Assembly (NCBI GenBank): GCA_036417435.1
Contig: CM070899.1
Coordinates: 149,434,237-149,498,236, forward strand
Source: Inia geoffrensis
Lineage: Eukaryota > Chordata > Mammalia > Artiodactyla > Iniidae
Direction: 5' to 3'
Length of the DNA: 64,000 nucleotides
Shown piece after piece: positions 1 to 11,174 of this stretch; the first letter of the stretch is position 1, and every line of letters begins with the position of its first letter. Made by a program: the position numbers and the translations under genes. The notes below the pieces were generated by a model, which was not told where the DNA came from, made no database searches, and was given only the letters and a program-made list of their open reading frames with translations.

Positions 1-74
1 TGCACCCTCCTATTCCTGGGGCTCCAAATAGGGGCCCACACCTGACCTGCTTCCTGTGGAGGAGCATATGGGGC

Positions 75-405
75 TGTAGGCAAAAGCTCAGGCTTGGGAA
101 TCAGACAGAGCAGCTGTTGACCTTGGGCAAATCACTTCACCTCTCTGAGCCTTGGGCTTCTCCTCTAAGAAATAGGGACATTGGGACTTCCCTGGCGGTC
201 CAGTGGTTAAGACTCTGCATTCCCAATGCAAGGGGCACAGGTTCTATCCTTGGTCGGGGAACTAAGATCCCACAGGCCACAAAGCATGGTCAAAAAATAA
301 AGAAATAGGAACAATAATGCCAATTCATAGGACTGATGTAAAGGGTAAACACTACAAACCACTTAGCACAGGACCTAGATGATGAGCTCAATAAATACTG
401 GCTAG
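75..405 (+). repeat. MIR SINE, split by a younger SINE
   Basis: The two halves (75-180 and 314-405) read as the sense strand of a mammalian-wide interspersed repeat: 'gaccttgggcaaatcacttc' followed by 'cctctctgagcct' on the left, and 'cacttagcacaggacctag' leading to a 'gctcaataaatactgg' end on the right. A cetacean SINE with its own target-site duplication sits between them, so the MIR is the older element. Identification is by recall of the MIR consensus, not by a database search. Confidence 0.8.
181..299 (+). mobile_element. tRNA-derived CHR-type SINE (short form)
   Basis: Begins with 'gggacttccctggcggtcca' and continues through a degenerate RNA polymerase III B-box region ('ggttctatccttgg') into an A-rich tail. 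It is flanked by a 14-bp target-site duplication with one mismatch, AAGAAATAGGGACA at 167-180 and AAGAAATAGGAACA at 300-313, which fixes both ends. CHR SINEs are tRNA-Glu-derived and confined to cetaceans, hippos and ruminants. The copy interrupts a MIR. Confidence 0.88.
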
Positions 406-854
406 ATAAAAAGGAAAGAGAGGACCCAGGCCACTTTGTCTCCGAGTACCCTGGGGCCCCTTGTTGGGCGTTCCCAGGCAGGGCTTGAAGCCTCCTCCAG
501 ACAGCTCCCAGCCTCCTGTGGGCGAGGAGGGAAAGGCGGGGGCCAGGCCTGTTCTCATGGGGAAGGTTGCTCCTGGGTGGGTGCTGACTGCACACCTCAC
601 CCACGGGGAAAGGAGCGCAGCAAGCGAACGGAAAAAGCCAGGCCCCTCTCTGTTGCATTCATTCTTCAGACCTTCCCACAGCCCGGTGCCTGCTATGGGG
701 GCGGGTAGGAAGCACCAGCCGAGGCCAGTTTTGCCTGCTCTGCCTGAGGTGTGGACAGCAAAGCCAGTGCATAGGCCCCAAGTTGGGTCGGAGCCAACTT
801 CCGGACCCCTGGCTTTCCCGAGGCCCAGGGGTCGTGGGTGACTTGGTTCTGGAT

Positions 855-1003
855 TAGTGGTTTTCAAACTTCTGTGCATAAATGCCACCTGGAGGACAGG
901 TTAAAATTGGCCCCAGGGTGCTGGGCCCCAGCCCCAGAGATTCTGATCCAGGAGGTCTGGGATGAGGCCCGAGATTCTGCATTTCTAGCAAGTTTCTAGG
1001 TTT
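855..1003 (+). repeat. MER5A-type hAT-Charlie relic
   Basis: Sense match to the MER5A non-autonomous DNA transposon: 'tagtggttttcaaact', then 'ccccagagattctgatccag', then 'gattctgcatttctagcaag'. The 3' inverted terminus is missing or decayed. A second DNA-transposon relic follows almost directly at 1016-1212. Family name is from recalled consensus. Confidence 0.7.
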
Positions 1004-1015
1004 GCAGCTGTGGCA

Positions 1016-1212
1016 ACTGCTCTGGGACTATGTCAGTTGAAATTTCAGTCAATTAAAATTTAACTTAATACAACTTAAAAATACAGTTGCTCAGTCCCAC
1101 TGGCCACATTTCAGGGTTCCATTGCCACCTGCGGCCAGTGGCTACCATATTGGACCGGGCCAATAAAGAACATTCCCATCACAGGAGAAAGTTCTGTTGG
1201 ACAACACTGTTC
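1016..1212 (-). repeat. Partly palindromic MER DNA-transposon relic
   Basis: Contains 'tcccactggccacatttcag', 'ccagtggctaccatattgga' and 'gaaagttctgttggacaaca', the signature of an abundant internally palindromic mammalian DNA transposon whose two halves fold back on each other. A second copy lies at 29163-29345. I recognise the element but am not sure of its RepeatMasker name (MER3/MER33-like). Confidence 0.6.
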
Positions 1213-3089
1213 TAGGAAGCCTGTCCTGATGATGGGATTACCAAGAGAGACAAAGGTTAGGAGAAAAAAGAGTGTGTCTAAAGACCCAGGAGACAGACTT
1301 TATGGAAGCTTGAAGAACCCATGGGGGAAGGCAGGTCCCTCAAAGGCTCTTCAGCTGGATCAGGGTGTGATGTGAAATGGCCCAGCTCCCCGCTGACCAT
1401 GATGGAGGAACACAAGCCTCCACGGCAACGCAGAGGATGGACATTTCTTAAAGCCAGCTTGGGGAGTGGTTGGAGGTGAGGCACAAGCTAATATCTGAAA
1501 GAAGGCTGAGCAGGGAACAGGCCTCCGGGATTTCTGCTCAACTGTGATCTGCTCGCCCAGGGACCCGTGAGCAACCCTGTCACTCGGGACGTGAGCAAGT
1601 GGCTGGGTTTTATTGTGAGGGGCAGGGGCAGCTGTGAAGGACAGAGTCTGTGCCAGGCAAGGAGCCTGAATAATGGGATGCCGGCTCCGAGGAGAGACAC
1701 ACATCAGTGTTCTGAACAGGTGGCCCAGCAAAAGGGGTTAAGGAAAGAGATGGCTGGGAGGAGCCTTGTCACTTGCGTTTGAGCAGAGACCCAGGAGGAA
1801 CTGATTTTTGGTGGGTCCGAAACAGCAAACACTGGGGAGGGGTGCCGCCTTTCCCCGCCCCCAGCCCTCCTCCCTCTGCACAGGCACCTCCCTCCTCCTC
1901 CTCCCAGGGAGGGACAGGCTCTGACAACCGATCCCCTGGGGAATGGAGGGCACTCTGGTGGGTTCTGCATGTCTCTGTGTGTCTCCTAGAAAAACGGCTC
2001 CATCCTTGAACACAAAGGAATCGGCTTTGGGGGCAGGAGGCTCCTAGGCTGCACCCTTGAGTGCGCCCAGACTTCTAGGGGCTTGGAGCTCTCTTCCAAA
2101 TGTCCTGACCTTGATCTCAGGTCTTTGCTTCCTTTTCTGCCCCTTCTATAGGGGTCCCTCCAAGAAGACCACCCCTTGGCAGCCAGTCTGGGACCCAAAG
2201 CTCCTTGGCTAGGTGTACAGAGACCTGGAACAAAAGGGGAAGCTGGGTCACTCACACACTCACCCACTTGACCCCTTTGCTCCATCTCCATTTCCAGACA
2301 ACGCTCTCTATCTTCTGCCTCTTCTGCCTCTCTCCCCTCACACCCTTCACTCTCCTTTCTTTCTTTCTCTTCTTTTCTCCATCTTTCTCTGCCTTTCTTT
2401 CTCCATCTCAGATCCTGCTCTAATCCCCAAGGAAGCCCATCCACGTTCCAGTTCTGTCTACTCTGAGCTTCGGAAAGCCACCCGTCACCTGCCTCTCCAC
2501 CTCTGGTCCCTGCAGTTCCCAGGACCAGTCTCCCCCTTGGCACTTGGCCCAAGAACAGCACTGCCTGCCCCTCCAGCTGGCCCTTCTCCCTTCCTGAAGC
2601 CTCTGTCTCCCTGCACTCTCCATCGGTCAGCCTCTTCTGACTACTCCTTCCTGGAAATCCCTGCAACCAGAATCAACGACTCACTCCTTTTCAGTTTCTC
2701 CAAACTCGTTACCCCTGACCTCTGGGTAAAGTGGCTTTTGGACCCTGGTCCTGCCATCTTTTTCTTGTCCAGCAACTGTATCTTTCCCATTTATAAAACT
2801 CACTGTTACCTTGGATAACCTTTTGGTTTATAAGGAAGGCAGATTTCATGATGCCTTAAAAATAAAAAAATTATATTTAGCATAAGAAGGATTGCAAAAG
2901 GCAAAAAGAAATCACCCACTGACTCAAATTTCACATGTCCAAGGAACTTTGCCTGGCTGGGCTTGCTTCTGGAATATGGTAAAAAAAATGGGGTGAAGGC
3001 AGGGATGCCATTCTGATAGGAAGAGTAAAAGCAGACAAATGTTTCCCAAATTTCCTTTAAAGATCTATTTCTTATTGGGAACCCCGGAC
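1213..3089. other. Unique non-coding DNA with a pyrimidine-rich tract
   Basis: No recognisable repeat or gene. A C/T-rich stretch runs through 2290-2420 (repeated 'ctttctttctttctcttc' type sequence). The 226-codon minus-strand frame over 1986-2666 is the longest in the window, but its middle is a Glu/Arg/Lys-rich low-complexity product of that tract and it has no family resemblance, so it is not called as a gene. Confidence 0.5.
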
Positions 3090-3302
3090 CAGGGTTTCAC
3101 AGTCTCAGCACTATCTACATCTCGGGCTGGATCATTCTTTGTTGAGGGGTTGGCTGGGCACTGCAGGATGTTTAGCAGCATCCCTGAGCTCCACCCACTC
3201 GATGCCAATAGCAACCCTCTCAGTTGTGACAATGAAAAATATCCCCAGACGTTGCCAAGCATCCCCTGGGAGGGAAAAATCGCCTCTCATTGAGGACCAC
3301 TG
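3090..3302 (-). repeat. MER20-type hAT-Charlie transposon
   Basis: Reverse complement of the roughly 219-bp MER20 element: the plus strand reads 'cagggtttcacagtctcagc', 'caggatgtttagcagcatcc', 'gttgtgacaatgaaaaatat' and closes with 'tcattgaggaccactg', the decayed terminal inverted repeat. Nearly full length. Three sense copies occur later (12835, 48222, 59511). Confidence 0.8.
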
Positions 3303-4680
3303 ACTTGACAATGGGCAGGTTGATTTCAAGTGACAGGGGAGAGATTGGTGGCTCTGGACAACTCCTGAGGCTCTAGGGGAAGGAATATGACTCGCTTGGG
3401 CTCCTTTGGGTTGTAGGACAGTCACGTGACGACAGCTCCTGTACACTGAGCTTCATCCTATTCTGGGAACGGAGCTGGAGACAGCATCCCATGGGTGACA
3501 TATCACACATCATGGAATCTCGCCATGCTGGGGGGAGGGGAGGGCCCGAAACTTGGGGAGGCTGAAAGGCTGATTTAGCCCTTAACCCCACCTCCATGTT
3601 GGGTGTCTTCCCTTGTCCCCTTGGTTAGCTCTTTATAGAGATGAATGAATGCAGAGAAAGAACCAAGCTCATGCTACAAACTCCAAGTGTGCAAGCTCTT
3701 TGCAAACATTAATTCTAACACTCTGCCTAAGTTCCAGTCCTGAGCCCCTTCCCTCCTGGCTGGGAGAAACAGCATCTTAGTCCATCTTGCCCCATACGTT
3801 CTTCTTACAGTGTGACTTTGAAACTCCTCCCATCGAGAGGTGGGGGTCCTGTGGCTATGGCAGAAGTGACATTATGTGACCCTAAAGGGAGGTACAGCTT
3901 TGCCTGTTTCTCTTGGGATGCTTGTTCTTGGATCCTAAGCCACCATGCTGTGAGGAAGGCCAAGCAGCCACATAAAGAAGACACCCGTGGGTGTTCCAGC
4001 CGACAGTCACAGCTGGGACCCCAGCCGACTGCTAGAGCAACTGCTAGACGTGAGAGTCAACAGCCTTCAGGTGATTCCAGTCCCCCACTGGCAAGTCGTC
4101 CCCAGCCTTCGACTCTCCCCAGACTTCATGGAACAGAGATCAGCCGTTTCTGACGTCCTCTTTCTGCATTCCTGACCCATAAGCATAACAAAGTGATTGT
4201 TTTACAAAATTCAGAGTGGTTTGTTATGTATCAGTAGTAGGTGGAACGCCCACCAGAACATCACCATGCAGATGGGGTCCTGCCTCCTTGCTGGGGGTTC
4301 TCCCAAAAACAAGGCAGAAGTCCTCACTGCTCTGGAACTTGCACACCTCTCTCCTCCTTGCTCCTGCCTGGGGATCTCTTTGCAGCCTAGGGTGAAAAGT
4401 CTAGCTTTCATTTTTGCTCCTCCAAGACATTTGGTTTGTACCCAAGCATCTCTTCCTTCTTCCTTTCATGTCTATGAGGCAGGAGATAGATGAGCCCCAG
4501 GCTGAGCAGCTGGAGTTTGTACTCCAACATGAAGATAGGAGAGGCTGAGCCCTGCCCAGATAAAAGATAGAGACCACATATTTCTCATTCTTGAGGTCAA
4601 GGAGACCTTCCCAACTATAAAGGTCCTTGAAAGTCAAAAAGGGAGGGAGTGCCATCCCATAGTAGGTGATGTCAACCTAC
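3303..4680. other. Unassigned non-coding DNA
   Basis: I recognise no gene, RNA or transposable element. Open frames here are short and overlap one another on both strands without bias. Confidence 0.4.
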
Positions 4681-4689
4681 CCATAGGTC

Positions 4690-5000
4690 TCTTCGCTGGA
4701 ATCCATCCTGGCTAAGAGATGCACCCGCACACAGGGGAGGACCCTGAGATAAACCAAATATGGACTCAGAACTAGGCAAAGCAAGATGATTAGTCAAAGG
4801 AAACCTGGAAGAAATGCCCCATATAAGTGGTTCAAACTATCACAAGGGCACGACTCTCTGAGTCTGCTCATGTTATCTTTCCACATGTACTGTATTCTTT
4901 TTCCTCCTAATAAACACTTTACTTGTTTCACAACTTTCTGTCATTGTGGGAATTCTTTTCTGCAAAGCCGAAGAGCCAGGACCTTGTCACTGGCCACTGG
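4690..5000 (+). repeat. LTR-like segment with TATA-like and poly(A) signals
   Basis: The order of signals resembles a retroviral long terminal repeat: a TATA-like 'catataagtgg' near 4820, a poly(A) signal AATAAA at about 4908-4913, then a T/GT-rich stretch ('tttctgtcattgtgggaatt') as in a U5 region. The left end is not defined and no internal retroviral sequence is attached, so it would be a solo LTR if real. Family not recognised. Confidence 0.4.
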
Positions 5001-5072
5001 TCCCTGGTGGTCTAGTGGCTCGGATTCAGCACTCACTGCCGTGGCTCAATCTCAATCTCAGGCTGGAAACCA
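5001..5072 (+). pseudogene. tRNA-Glu-like sequence
   Basis: The first 18 bases (TCCCTGGTGGTCTAGTGG) equal the 5' acceptor, D-stem and A-box of mammalian nuclear tRNA-Glu. The middle 'ggattcagcactcactgccg' follows the tRNA with one deleted base in the anticodon region. The B-box (expected GGTTCGATTCC) is destroyed, so it is not a functional tRNA. It abuts the LTR-like sequence immediately upstream. It could be a tRNA pseudogene, the head of a decayed tRNA-Glu-derived SINE, or part of the LTR unit. Confidence 0.65.
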
Positions 5073-5309
5073 AAACCCTGCTTTAAGAAAGAGGCTACAG
5101 GCCGAGGCTGCCTGAGATCATCTCCATAACTCATCTAACTTTGCTGAGGGTTTAGGTTTTTGAAGCACAAAAGCCTGTGAGACTTTCAGGCCTTTCACAT
5201 TTCCCACCATCTCTCCCCTGGGGAAAGGAGCACAGAGCCAGGGACGTACTTCAGTGGGAGAGGGGAAAGGCGCAATACCCACTGGGAGGGGAAAAAAAGT
5301 GCATCGATT

Positions 5310-5900
5310 ATTTTGAATAGCTTTATTCAGATGTAATTCACATAGCATACAATTCATCCACTTAAAGTATACAATTCAGTGATTTTTAGTATATACAGTT
5401 ACAGAGGTGTACAATAGTCACTACAGTCAATTCAAGAACACTTCATCACTCAAAAATAGAAACCCAGGGCTTCCCTGGTGGCGCAGTGGTTAAGGGTCCA
5501 CCTGCCGATGCAGGGGACGCGGGTTCGTGCCCCGGTCCGGGAAGATCCCACGTTTCGCGGAGTGGCTGGGCCCGTGGGCCATGGCCGCTGAGCCTGCGCA
5601 TCCGGAGCCTGTGCTCCGCAACGGGAGAGGCTGCAACAGTGAGAGGCCCGCGTACGGCAAAGGAAGGAAAAAAAAAAAACAGAAACCCAATACCCCTTAG
5701 CCATCATTGCTTAGTCCCCCATACCTCCCAACGCCTGGCGACCAGCGATCTTTCTGTCTCTATCGATTTCGCTATTCTGAACACCTCACACAAGTGGAAT
5801 CATACAATATGTGGTCCTTTATGACTGGCTCCTTTCAATTAGCATAAGGGTTTCAAGGTTCATCCGTGTTGCAGTAGATGCACAGATAACACAAAGACAT
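5310..5900 (-). repeat. Old LINE-1 fragment, antisense, split by a SINE
   Basis: The plus strand reads 'ttcagatgtaattcacatag', 'aagtatacaattcagtgatt', then after the SINE 'ttctgtctctatcgatttcg', 'ggaatcatacaatatgtggt' and 'gtttcaaggttcatccgtgt', typical of the reverse complement of old (L1M-type) LINE-1. The same family appears at 18668-19000, allowing the two copies to be aligned. The insertion point of the SINE is marked by a duplicated AGAAACCCA. Confidence 0.75.
5467..5680 (+). mobile_element. Cetacean CHR-2-type SINE
   Basis: Complete element from 'gggcttccctggtggcgcag' through the A-box/B-box-bearing tRNA-like head ('cgggttcgtgccccggtccg'), a CHR-specific body ('gagcctgtgctccgcaacgg') and an A-rich tail. 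The 9-bp target-site duplication AGAAACCCA lies at 5458-5466 and 5681-5689. It inserted into an old L1. Very similar copies at 26549 and 55925 indicate a subfamily active in cetacean history. Confidence 0.92.
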
Positions 5901-7659
5901 CCTTCCAGCTTCCCTCACCTCTGTTCCAAATTGTGGGGAATATGCTCTTGGCGTGTGAAAAGGGGGTCCTGCCTTCACCCACACAGTCATTCCACCTATG
6001 ACTTTTGCAGTGGGATCAGCAACGGGATCCCAAATTTGGGGGCCATGCTCCAAAGCAAAATGAGAAATGGAGCTCCCGACAGCCCCCTCTCTGGCATCCC
6101 ATCCCTCCCTGTGTGATTAAGTGCCTCGTGGGTGTCTTCAATGAACTACTTACTACACTGGACCATACCTTCTCCCACATGAACCTGTCCCCACCAGTTA
6201 CCATGAGCTCAGAGAGGAGGCCAGGAGTTCAGGGGAAAGACAGAAAGACCCTGGCCTTGCCGAGGGTCTCCAAAACACAGGCGTGGAGGAATCCAGTTCT
6301 TTGGCCTGCTGGCACAGAGGGCCGAGAGCAGGCAGTGTTTAGGACCCAGCGCCAAGCAACAGGCAGTGAGGGCTGCCAGTGGAGGGCCTGTGGCTTACCT
6401 AAGAAATGGATGAAGAATGAGCTGGAGAGGAGCATGACCATCAATGAACCACAAAGCCTTTTAGCATCCATTTGCGACTGCTGCTGAACAAACAATTGCA
6501 AACACACCGGTCACCAACTGGGGCTTGGGTCTCCTGAGACAGCCTTGAACTCCAGCCCAGAGCCCCATCCCCAAACAAAGGAGAGAGGATGTGCCCTCAG
6601 CAGCCCTGTCTTGGGTTCTGTAGCTAGATCCAGACCTGGAACCCTGCAGCCCTCCATCTCCTTGCCTTCCCCGTTCATGTTCCCGTCCCATTGCCAAGGA
6701 GCCCCCGACACCTTTTGCTCCATAAGCAATGCTTCGCCATGAATAGAGATGAGTTCCTGGGCTCTGCTGTCTCAGTAGCCACTGTTTAGATATCAGTTTT
6801 CAGAATCAGATCCTGCTTACCTAATCCATCAATGGCTTAGGGTTTCCCTTGCTGGAGGGAGGCACAGTTTCTGTGTGTTAAGGATAAGGCAACAGGCTCC
6901 ATCCCCTGAAACAATGGCCAGGAGGTCTGGAGAGCCCTTGATTTGGATAAGCAGAAGGGGGGCTGCTCCCCCAATGTTCCCTTCCATACTCCAGTCAATC
7001 TGGAAGGTGCTGGACCCAAAGGTCTGCTCAACTAGGCTGGGTTTGCAGGCCAAGAGTAGGGTGTGGAATACATAAAGCCTCAAGGAACTCCTAGAGGGGA
7101 TCTGAATTCCTCAGCAGGAGCAAAAGATTAGGCTCATCCATCCCCACCCAATGCCTCCCTTTGATCCATGGACCAGCCAGATCTTTCCAGCACACCTTCC
7201 AGAACCTGGGGGCTGGCGTCTCTCCACTTTACAGGTAAATAGGAAAGCTGGAGCTCTGGGAGGACCAGCCCAGCCTCCTAGCTCTGCCGGCTGACTGTGT
7301 ATCAACTGGAGGGAACAGGAGGTTTTGCTGAAATGGAAAACTCCTAGTTAGAGACCAGAACATAGTAGATGTGCAATAAAGTCTCGTTGAGTTTGTCAAC
7401 TCTCCAGCACTTTCAGACCCATTGGCGAAAGAGGGCAAAATGAATGACCATGGAAGAAGTCAGGTGCTTTGAGAAAGGGCTTAACACAAAGATAGAAATC
7501 AACTGGGCTGGGAGAGGACGCTGTCCCCAACTTGGGTCCCCAGTGCCATCAGCCAGACAGGCAGAACTGCCAACACGGCTACAAAGCTGTTACCCTCCCC
7601 CTTCCGGCCCTGCTGTCCACCGCCCCCCTCCCAGTGGCGTCCGCCTGTTTATTTGCTGA
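5901..7659. other. Mostly unassigned non-coding DNA
   Basis: No gene or complete repeat recognised. A short L2/MIR-like 3' tail ('catagtagatgtgcaataaa') lies near 7363-7385. The open frames at 6005-6487 and 6229-6507 overlap antisense and show no homology. Confidence 0.4.
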
Positions 7660-7910
7660 GCCCTGGTTTAACAATGCGATGTTTCTATGAGTTGTGCTGT
7701 AGTTCTTGGTAAAGCACTTTAATCCACTTTAATGCCCCCACTCTGCTCCTCCGCGACAGCCTGGTGGTTACTCTAATGCATCCCTCTCACCTCAGGGTTA
7801 CTAATGAGGTCAGAGGGAACGCAATATCCCAACTGAATAATTCACTAATCAGATGCTACAGACTCCAGTGGTAAAATTTATTTCTGACACCTAAACGGCA
7901 AATGGGTTTG
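7660..7910. promoter_or_regulatory. Candidate conserved non-coding element
   Basis: Unique A/T-rich sequence with several TAAT cores and balanced composition, unlike the G/C- and pyrimidine-rich DNA around it: 'ggtttaacaatgcgatgttt', 'actttaatccactttaatgc', 'ctgaataattcactaatcag'. Such runs are typical of developmental enhancers, but conservation cannot be seen from one sequence. Confidence 0.22.
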
Positions 7911-9283
7911 TGGACACACTCACTCTCTCTTTGCTCCAGAGCTATTTCTGCTAAATGGAGGACTACTGTGTTTACTTAACAAAAGGGCTCTGATCTGGCC
8001 ACAAACACAGCTCATCAGTTGGGGCCTTGTGTTTCTTCAGAGGGTGGGAGGGGGTGGGGTGCTGTTCAGAGTGGGGAGGGGGGCTCTCACCACGTGGGGC
8101 TGCCTCCCAAGCCCCCATCCCTCCCCTGGCAGGCAGCAGGTGCCCTCCCACCCAGCTTATGCTAGTGGACACCTCCAATCCCTGCTCCCTGCCCCCTGTT
8201 AGATCGGGTTCCACTGTGAGATCAGCCTGGATGCAGGCTTCTTGCAAACATAGAAAGCTCCCCAGAACCATTCCCTGGGGAAATGCATACACCCATTCTA
8301 ATTTTGTACTCCATGTTCAGGGGTTCCCAGGTCCACTAAAGGCCTCGGCCTCACCATAAGGTTCTTCTCTGCACTGGGCTCTGCTAGATTATCACTAAAT
8401 TCTTTACCGCATCAGGTGTCCATGTTCCCAGTTTATGAAATGGAGAAGGACAGCTAGAGGTCTCAAAGCTCCCCCCACCCCGCTCTGAGATTCTCCGCAC
8501 CTCAAACAGTGCCCCCAGGGCTCACTTCTTTATGCCCCTGCCGAGCCTGGAGAGACAGGACCCTGAGATGGGCTGCTGCCTCTGAGGGAGGCGTCGGCCC
8601 CTCAGGCTCCCACATCCCCTCCCTCAGGGGCTGGGAGGACACAAATCCATCTTCAGACTCTGTCCACAGAGGGTGTCACCTGTCCTCCAACAGATGTGAA
8701 GTTGCAGTTTAAACTCCAGCCAAATTTCCCCGGGAACCAGAGCAACAGCCCCCCATTCTGGAACAGCCCAGGCTCCCTTGGATCATGCCAGGTTTCTTTT
8801 TACCCCTTCAAGTGACCAGTCCCTGTGTCGGGTTCAGGGTATCTGATAAAAAGGAACATGGGAGACCTATCACAGTACTGTACATCAAACAGAGGGCTCT
8901 GTTAATATCCTTTAAACTTGATTGCCAAAAAACCGTAATAAAGGCATATGGGCACACATGAGACGAACCTGAATATCCCTCAAAAATATAGACTATAAAT
9001 CAAAATTGTCTTCAGTTCTGAAACAGATACTACCAATCACACGTCTTCTGTTGTGGAATTAGAATCAGAACCTCCAGCACTCCCTTTCCTTTTTCAAACT
9101 CTAGCCCTACTCCCCAGCCCTACTTCTCCAGCCTGCCCAGGTGCCTCAGGCTCTGGCCAAAGGGCTCGAGAAGGGAACCGTCTTGGGCAGGGGACTGGTT
9201 TCCAGCCACAGCCTGTTCCCTGCCCTGGGTGGGCACGGCGCTGGAGGAGCCTTGAGCGTCTGGAGTCTTCAGCTGCGCGCATC
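7911..9283. other. Unassigned non-coding DNA
   Basis: No gene or recognisable repeat. Contains a G-rich stretch at 8040-8090 and otherwise unremarkable sequence. Confidence 0.4.
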
Positions 9284-9294
9284 CATGTGTTTTT

Positions 9295-9670
9295 GTTTTT
9301 GTTTTTGTTTTTTTTAACATCTTTATTGGAGTATACCTGCTTTACAATGGTGTGTTAGTTTCTGCTTTATAACAAAGTGAGTCAGTTATACATATACATA
9401 TGTTCCCATATCTCTTCCCTCTTGTGTCTCCCTCCCACCCTCCCTATCCCACCCCTCTAGGTGGTCACAAACCACCGAGCTGATCTCCCTGTGCTATGTG
9501 GCTGCTTCCCACTGGCTATTTTAAGTTTGGTAGTGTATATATGTCCATGCCACTGTCTCACTTTGTCACAGCTTACCCTTCCCCCTCCCCATATCCTCAA
9601 GTCCATGCTCTAGTAGGTCTGTGTCTTTATTCCCGTCTTACCCTAGGTTCTTCATGATCCCCTTTTTTTT
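9295..9670 (-). mobile_element. 5'-truncated LINE-1 3' end
   Basis: Antisense copy of the cetartiodactyl LINE-1 3' untranslated region. The plus strand starts with a T-rich tail complement, then 'catctttattggagtatacc', 'acaatggtgtgttagtttct', the C-rich complement of the L1 G-rich tract at about 9429-9461, and 'ccatgccactgtctcacttt'. It ends at 'cccctttttttt'. An 11-bp target-site duplication CATGTGTTTTT at 9284-9294 and 9671-9681 bounds it. A sense relative lies at 51309-52440. Confidence 0.92.
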
Positions 9671-9689
9671 CATGTGTTTTTATTCATCA

Positions 9690-10000
9690 GCAACCATGCC
9701 ACCTGAGGCTGCTCTTCCATCCCCACCTCCTGAGGCCGCCCAAAGGTGCTGGAGATGGGTAACAGCTCAGCAGCTAATGAAGGGCCCTCTCTGCCTGGAG
9801 GGGAGTATGTGCATCCCAGCTGCTGGCAGCTCAGGCAGCCTAATTGCCTGTCCCCCCAGCTCAGCCCCTCCCTGGCTCCCTCCTTCACCCCCTCTTCTCT
9901 GGCTCTATAAGAAGCTAAATGGGCTGCGCTGCACGCCCCAGGGGCCTGCGGGGGGCCGCGGGGGGGGCAGGCGGCAGGCGTGGGTGAGGTCCCTAGGCTG
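9690..10000 (+). promoter_or_regulatory. Candidate TATA-type promoter
   Basis: A pyrimidine-rich run (9855-9902) leads into CTATAAGA at about 9904-9911, followed within 25-75 bp by the most G/C-rich short stretch of the region ('gcctgcggggggccgcgggg', 9946-9965) and then a GGTGAGG donor-like site near 9981. CAGCTG E-boxes lie upstream. This is a promoter-like order of signals, but no downstream exon could be recognised, and a chance TATAA in pyrimidine-rich DNA is a fair alternative. Confidence 0.25.
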
Positions 10001-10504
10001 AGTAACGTGTGGCCTCCGGGTCACAGGTCTCCAGCCTGCTTTCTGTAAACAGAGGCAAAAGTGGCTGCTCCCCAGCAGCCTGTCTGAGCCACCAGCCTGA
10101 AGACTGAAGCAGCTCCCCTGCTTGACCTTTGCTCTGAGGTGTGACCCCAGCTTTGCGCTCTGATTCCAATTTAGGAAGCCTCCTCCTCAACTGGTTCCTG
10201 GGAGCCTTGAGCCTGGCAAATGGATCTGAGTCCTGCATGGCTGATTCTGGCAGGTTAATACCTTCACTCCCGGACTGGAGCCTGGCTGGGCGGGCAGACC
10301 GTCATCAGAGGGTCCAGCACGAGGTTCTGGCTCTGGCTCCCTGGTGCTGGGGAGTCTTCTTTGCCATTGACTTTTCCAGAATCTGTCTCTTCACTTCACC
10401 ACCTCTTGGTGCTCAGCCTTGAGTCCTGAAGCTTTCCTCCCATTTGAATCCAGAATGAGATGGTCGGCTGGACATCTCATGGCTCCCAGGCCCCAGCCTC
10501 TCAG

Positions 10505-10660
10505 AAAAGCAAAGGGAACTAACATTCGCTGAGCGGCTTCTATGTGCCAGGCGCTGTGCTAGGGTCTCTATCCTCGAGGCAACCCTGGGAAATATCCTTG
10601 TGATCATTCCACAAATGAGGAAATTGAAACTCTGGTGGGTTCAGTAGGTCACCTGTGCCC
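10505..10660 (-). repeat. MIR SINE, antisense
   Basis: Reads 'ttctatgtgccaggcgctgt' followed by 'acaaatgaggaaattgaaac', the reverse complement of the MIR 3' half and core. Confidence 0.8.
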
Positions 10661-10924
10661 CTATTCATTTGCTAGACCTCATTTAGCTCAGGAAAAAGGA
10701 GCAACTGAGTCCTGAATGGCTCAGGAGACCAAAGGGGCGTTCTGGAGGTGAGCAGGATGAGACCTCAGCCTGCAGCTCCATGGAAACCCCACGGGAAGGA
10801 AGGGAGAACTGTGGTTCAGGACTCTTAACTCCTGGGGAAGCACTCAACCCTAACAGAAGTAACTACTCCTCCCCAGGATAGCACAGCTTGGGCTCTCAGG
10901 GGAGGCAGTAGTGGGGTGGGGGGC

Positions 10925-11055
10925 AGTGGAAAGAGATTGCAGAGTCTAAAGCACCCCAGCTCTGTCACTCACCAGCTGCATGGGTCTAGATGGGTCATTT
11001 CACATCTAAGCCTTGGAGTCTGCATTATGGGGAAGGCTGGACCAGATGACCTCTC
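10925..11055 (+). repeat. MIR SINE fragment, sense
   Basis: 'agctctgtcactcaccagct' and 'gggtcatttcacatctaagc' follow the MIR core in the sense direction; truncated at both ends. Confidence 0.65.
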
Positions 11056-11174
11056 ATATCCCCATTCAGTTCCATCATTCAACACTGGGGCATGGATTCT
11101 TTATACAAGGAGGTGATAATGAACATGATCATGACCAGGATGCTAATGATATTAATAAAAATATATCAAAAAAG

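Noticed and set aside
388..888. 166-codon minus-strand frame
   Set aside because: Overlaps three other frames on both strands, runs into MIR and MER5A repeats, no homology.
1986..2666. 226-codon minus-strand frame, longest in the window
   Set aside because: Glu/Arg/Lys-rich centre arises from a pyrimidine-rich tract on the other strand, no domain or family resemblance, and an overlapping 201-codon plus frame at 2213-2818 of the same kind.
5001..5072. Functional nuclear tRNA-Glu
   Set aside because: B-box destroyed, anticodon arm has a deletion and the acceptor stem does not close.
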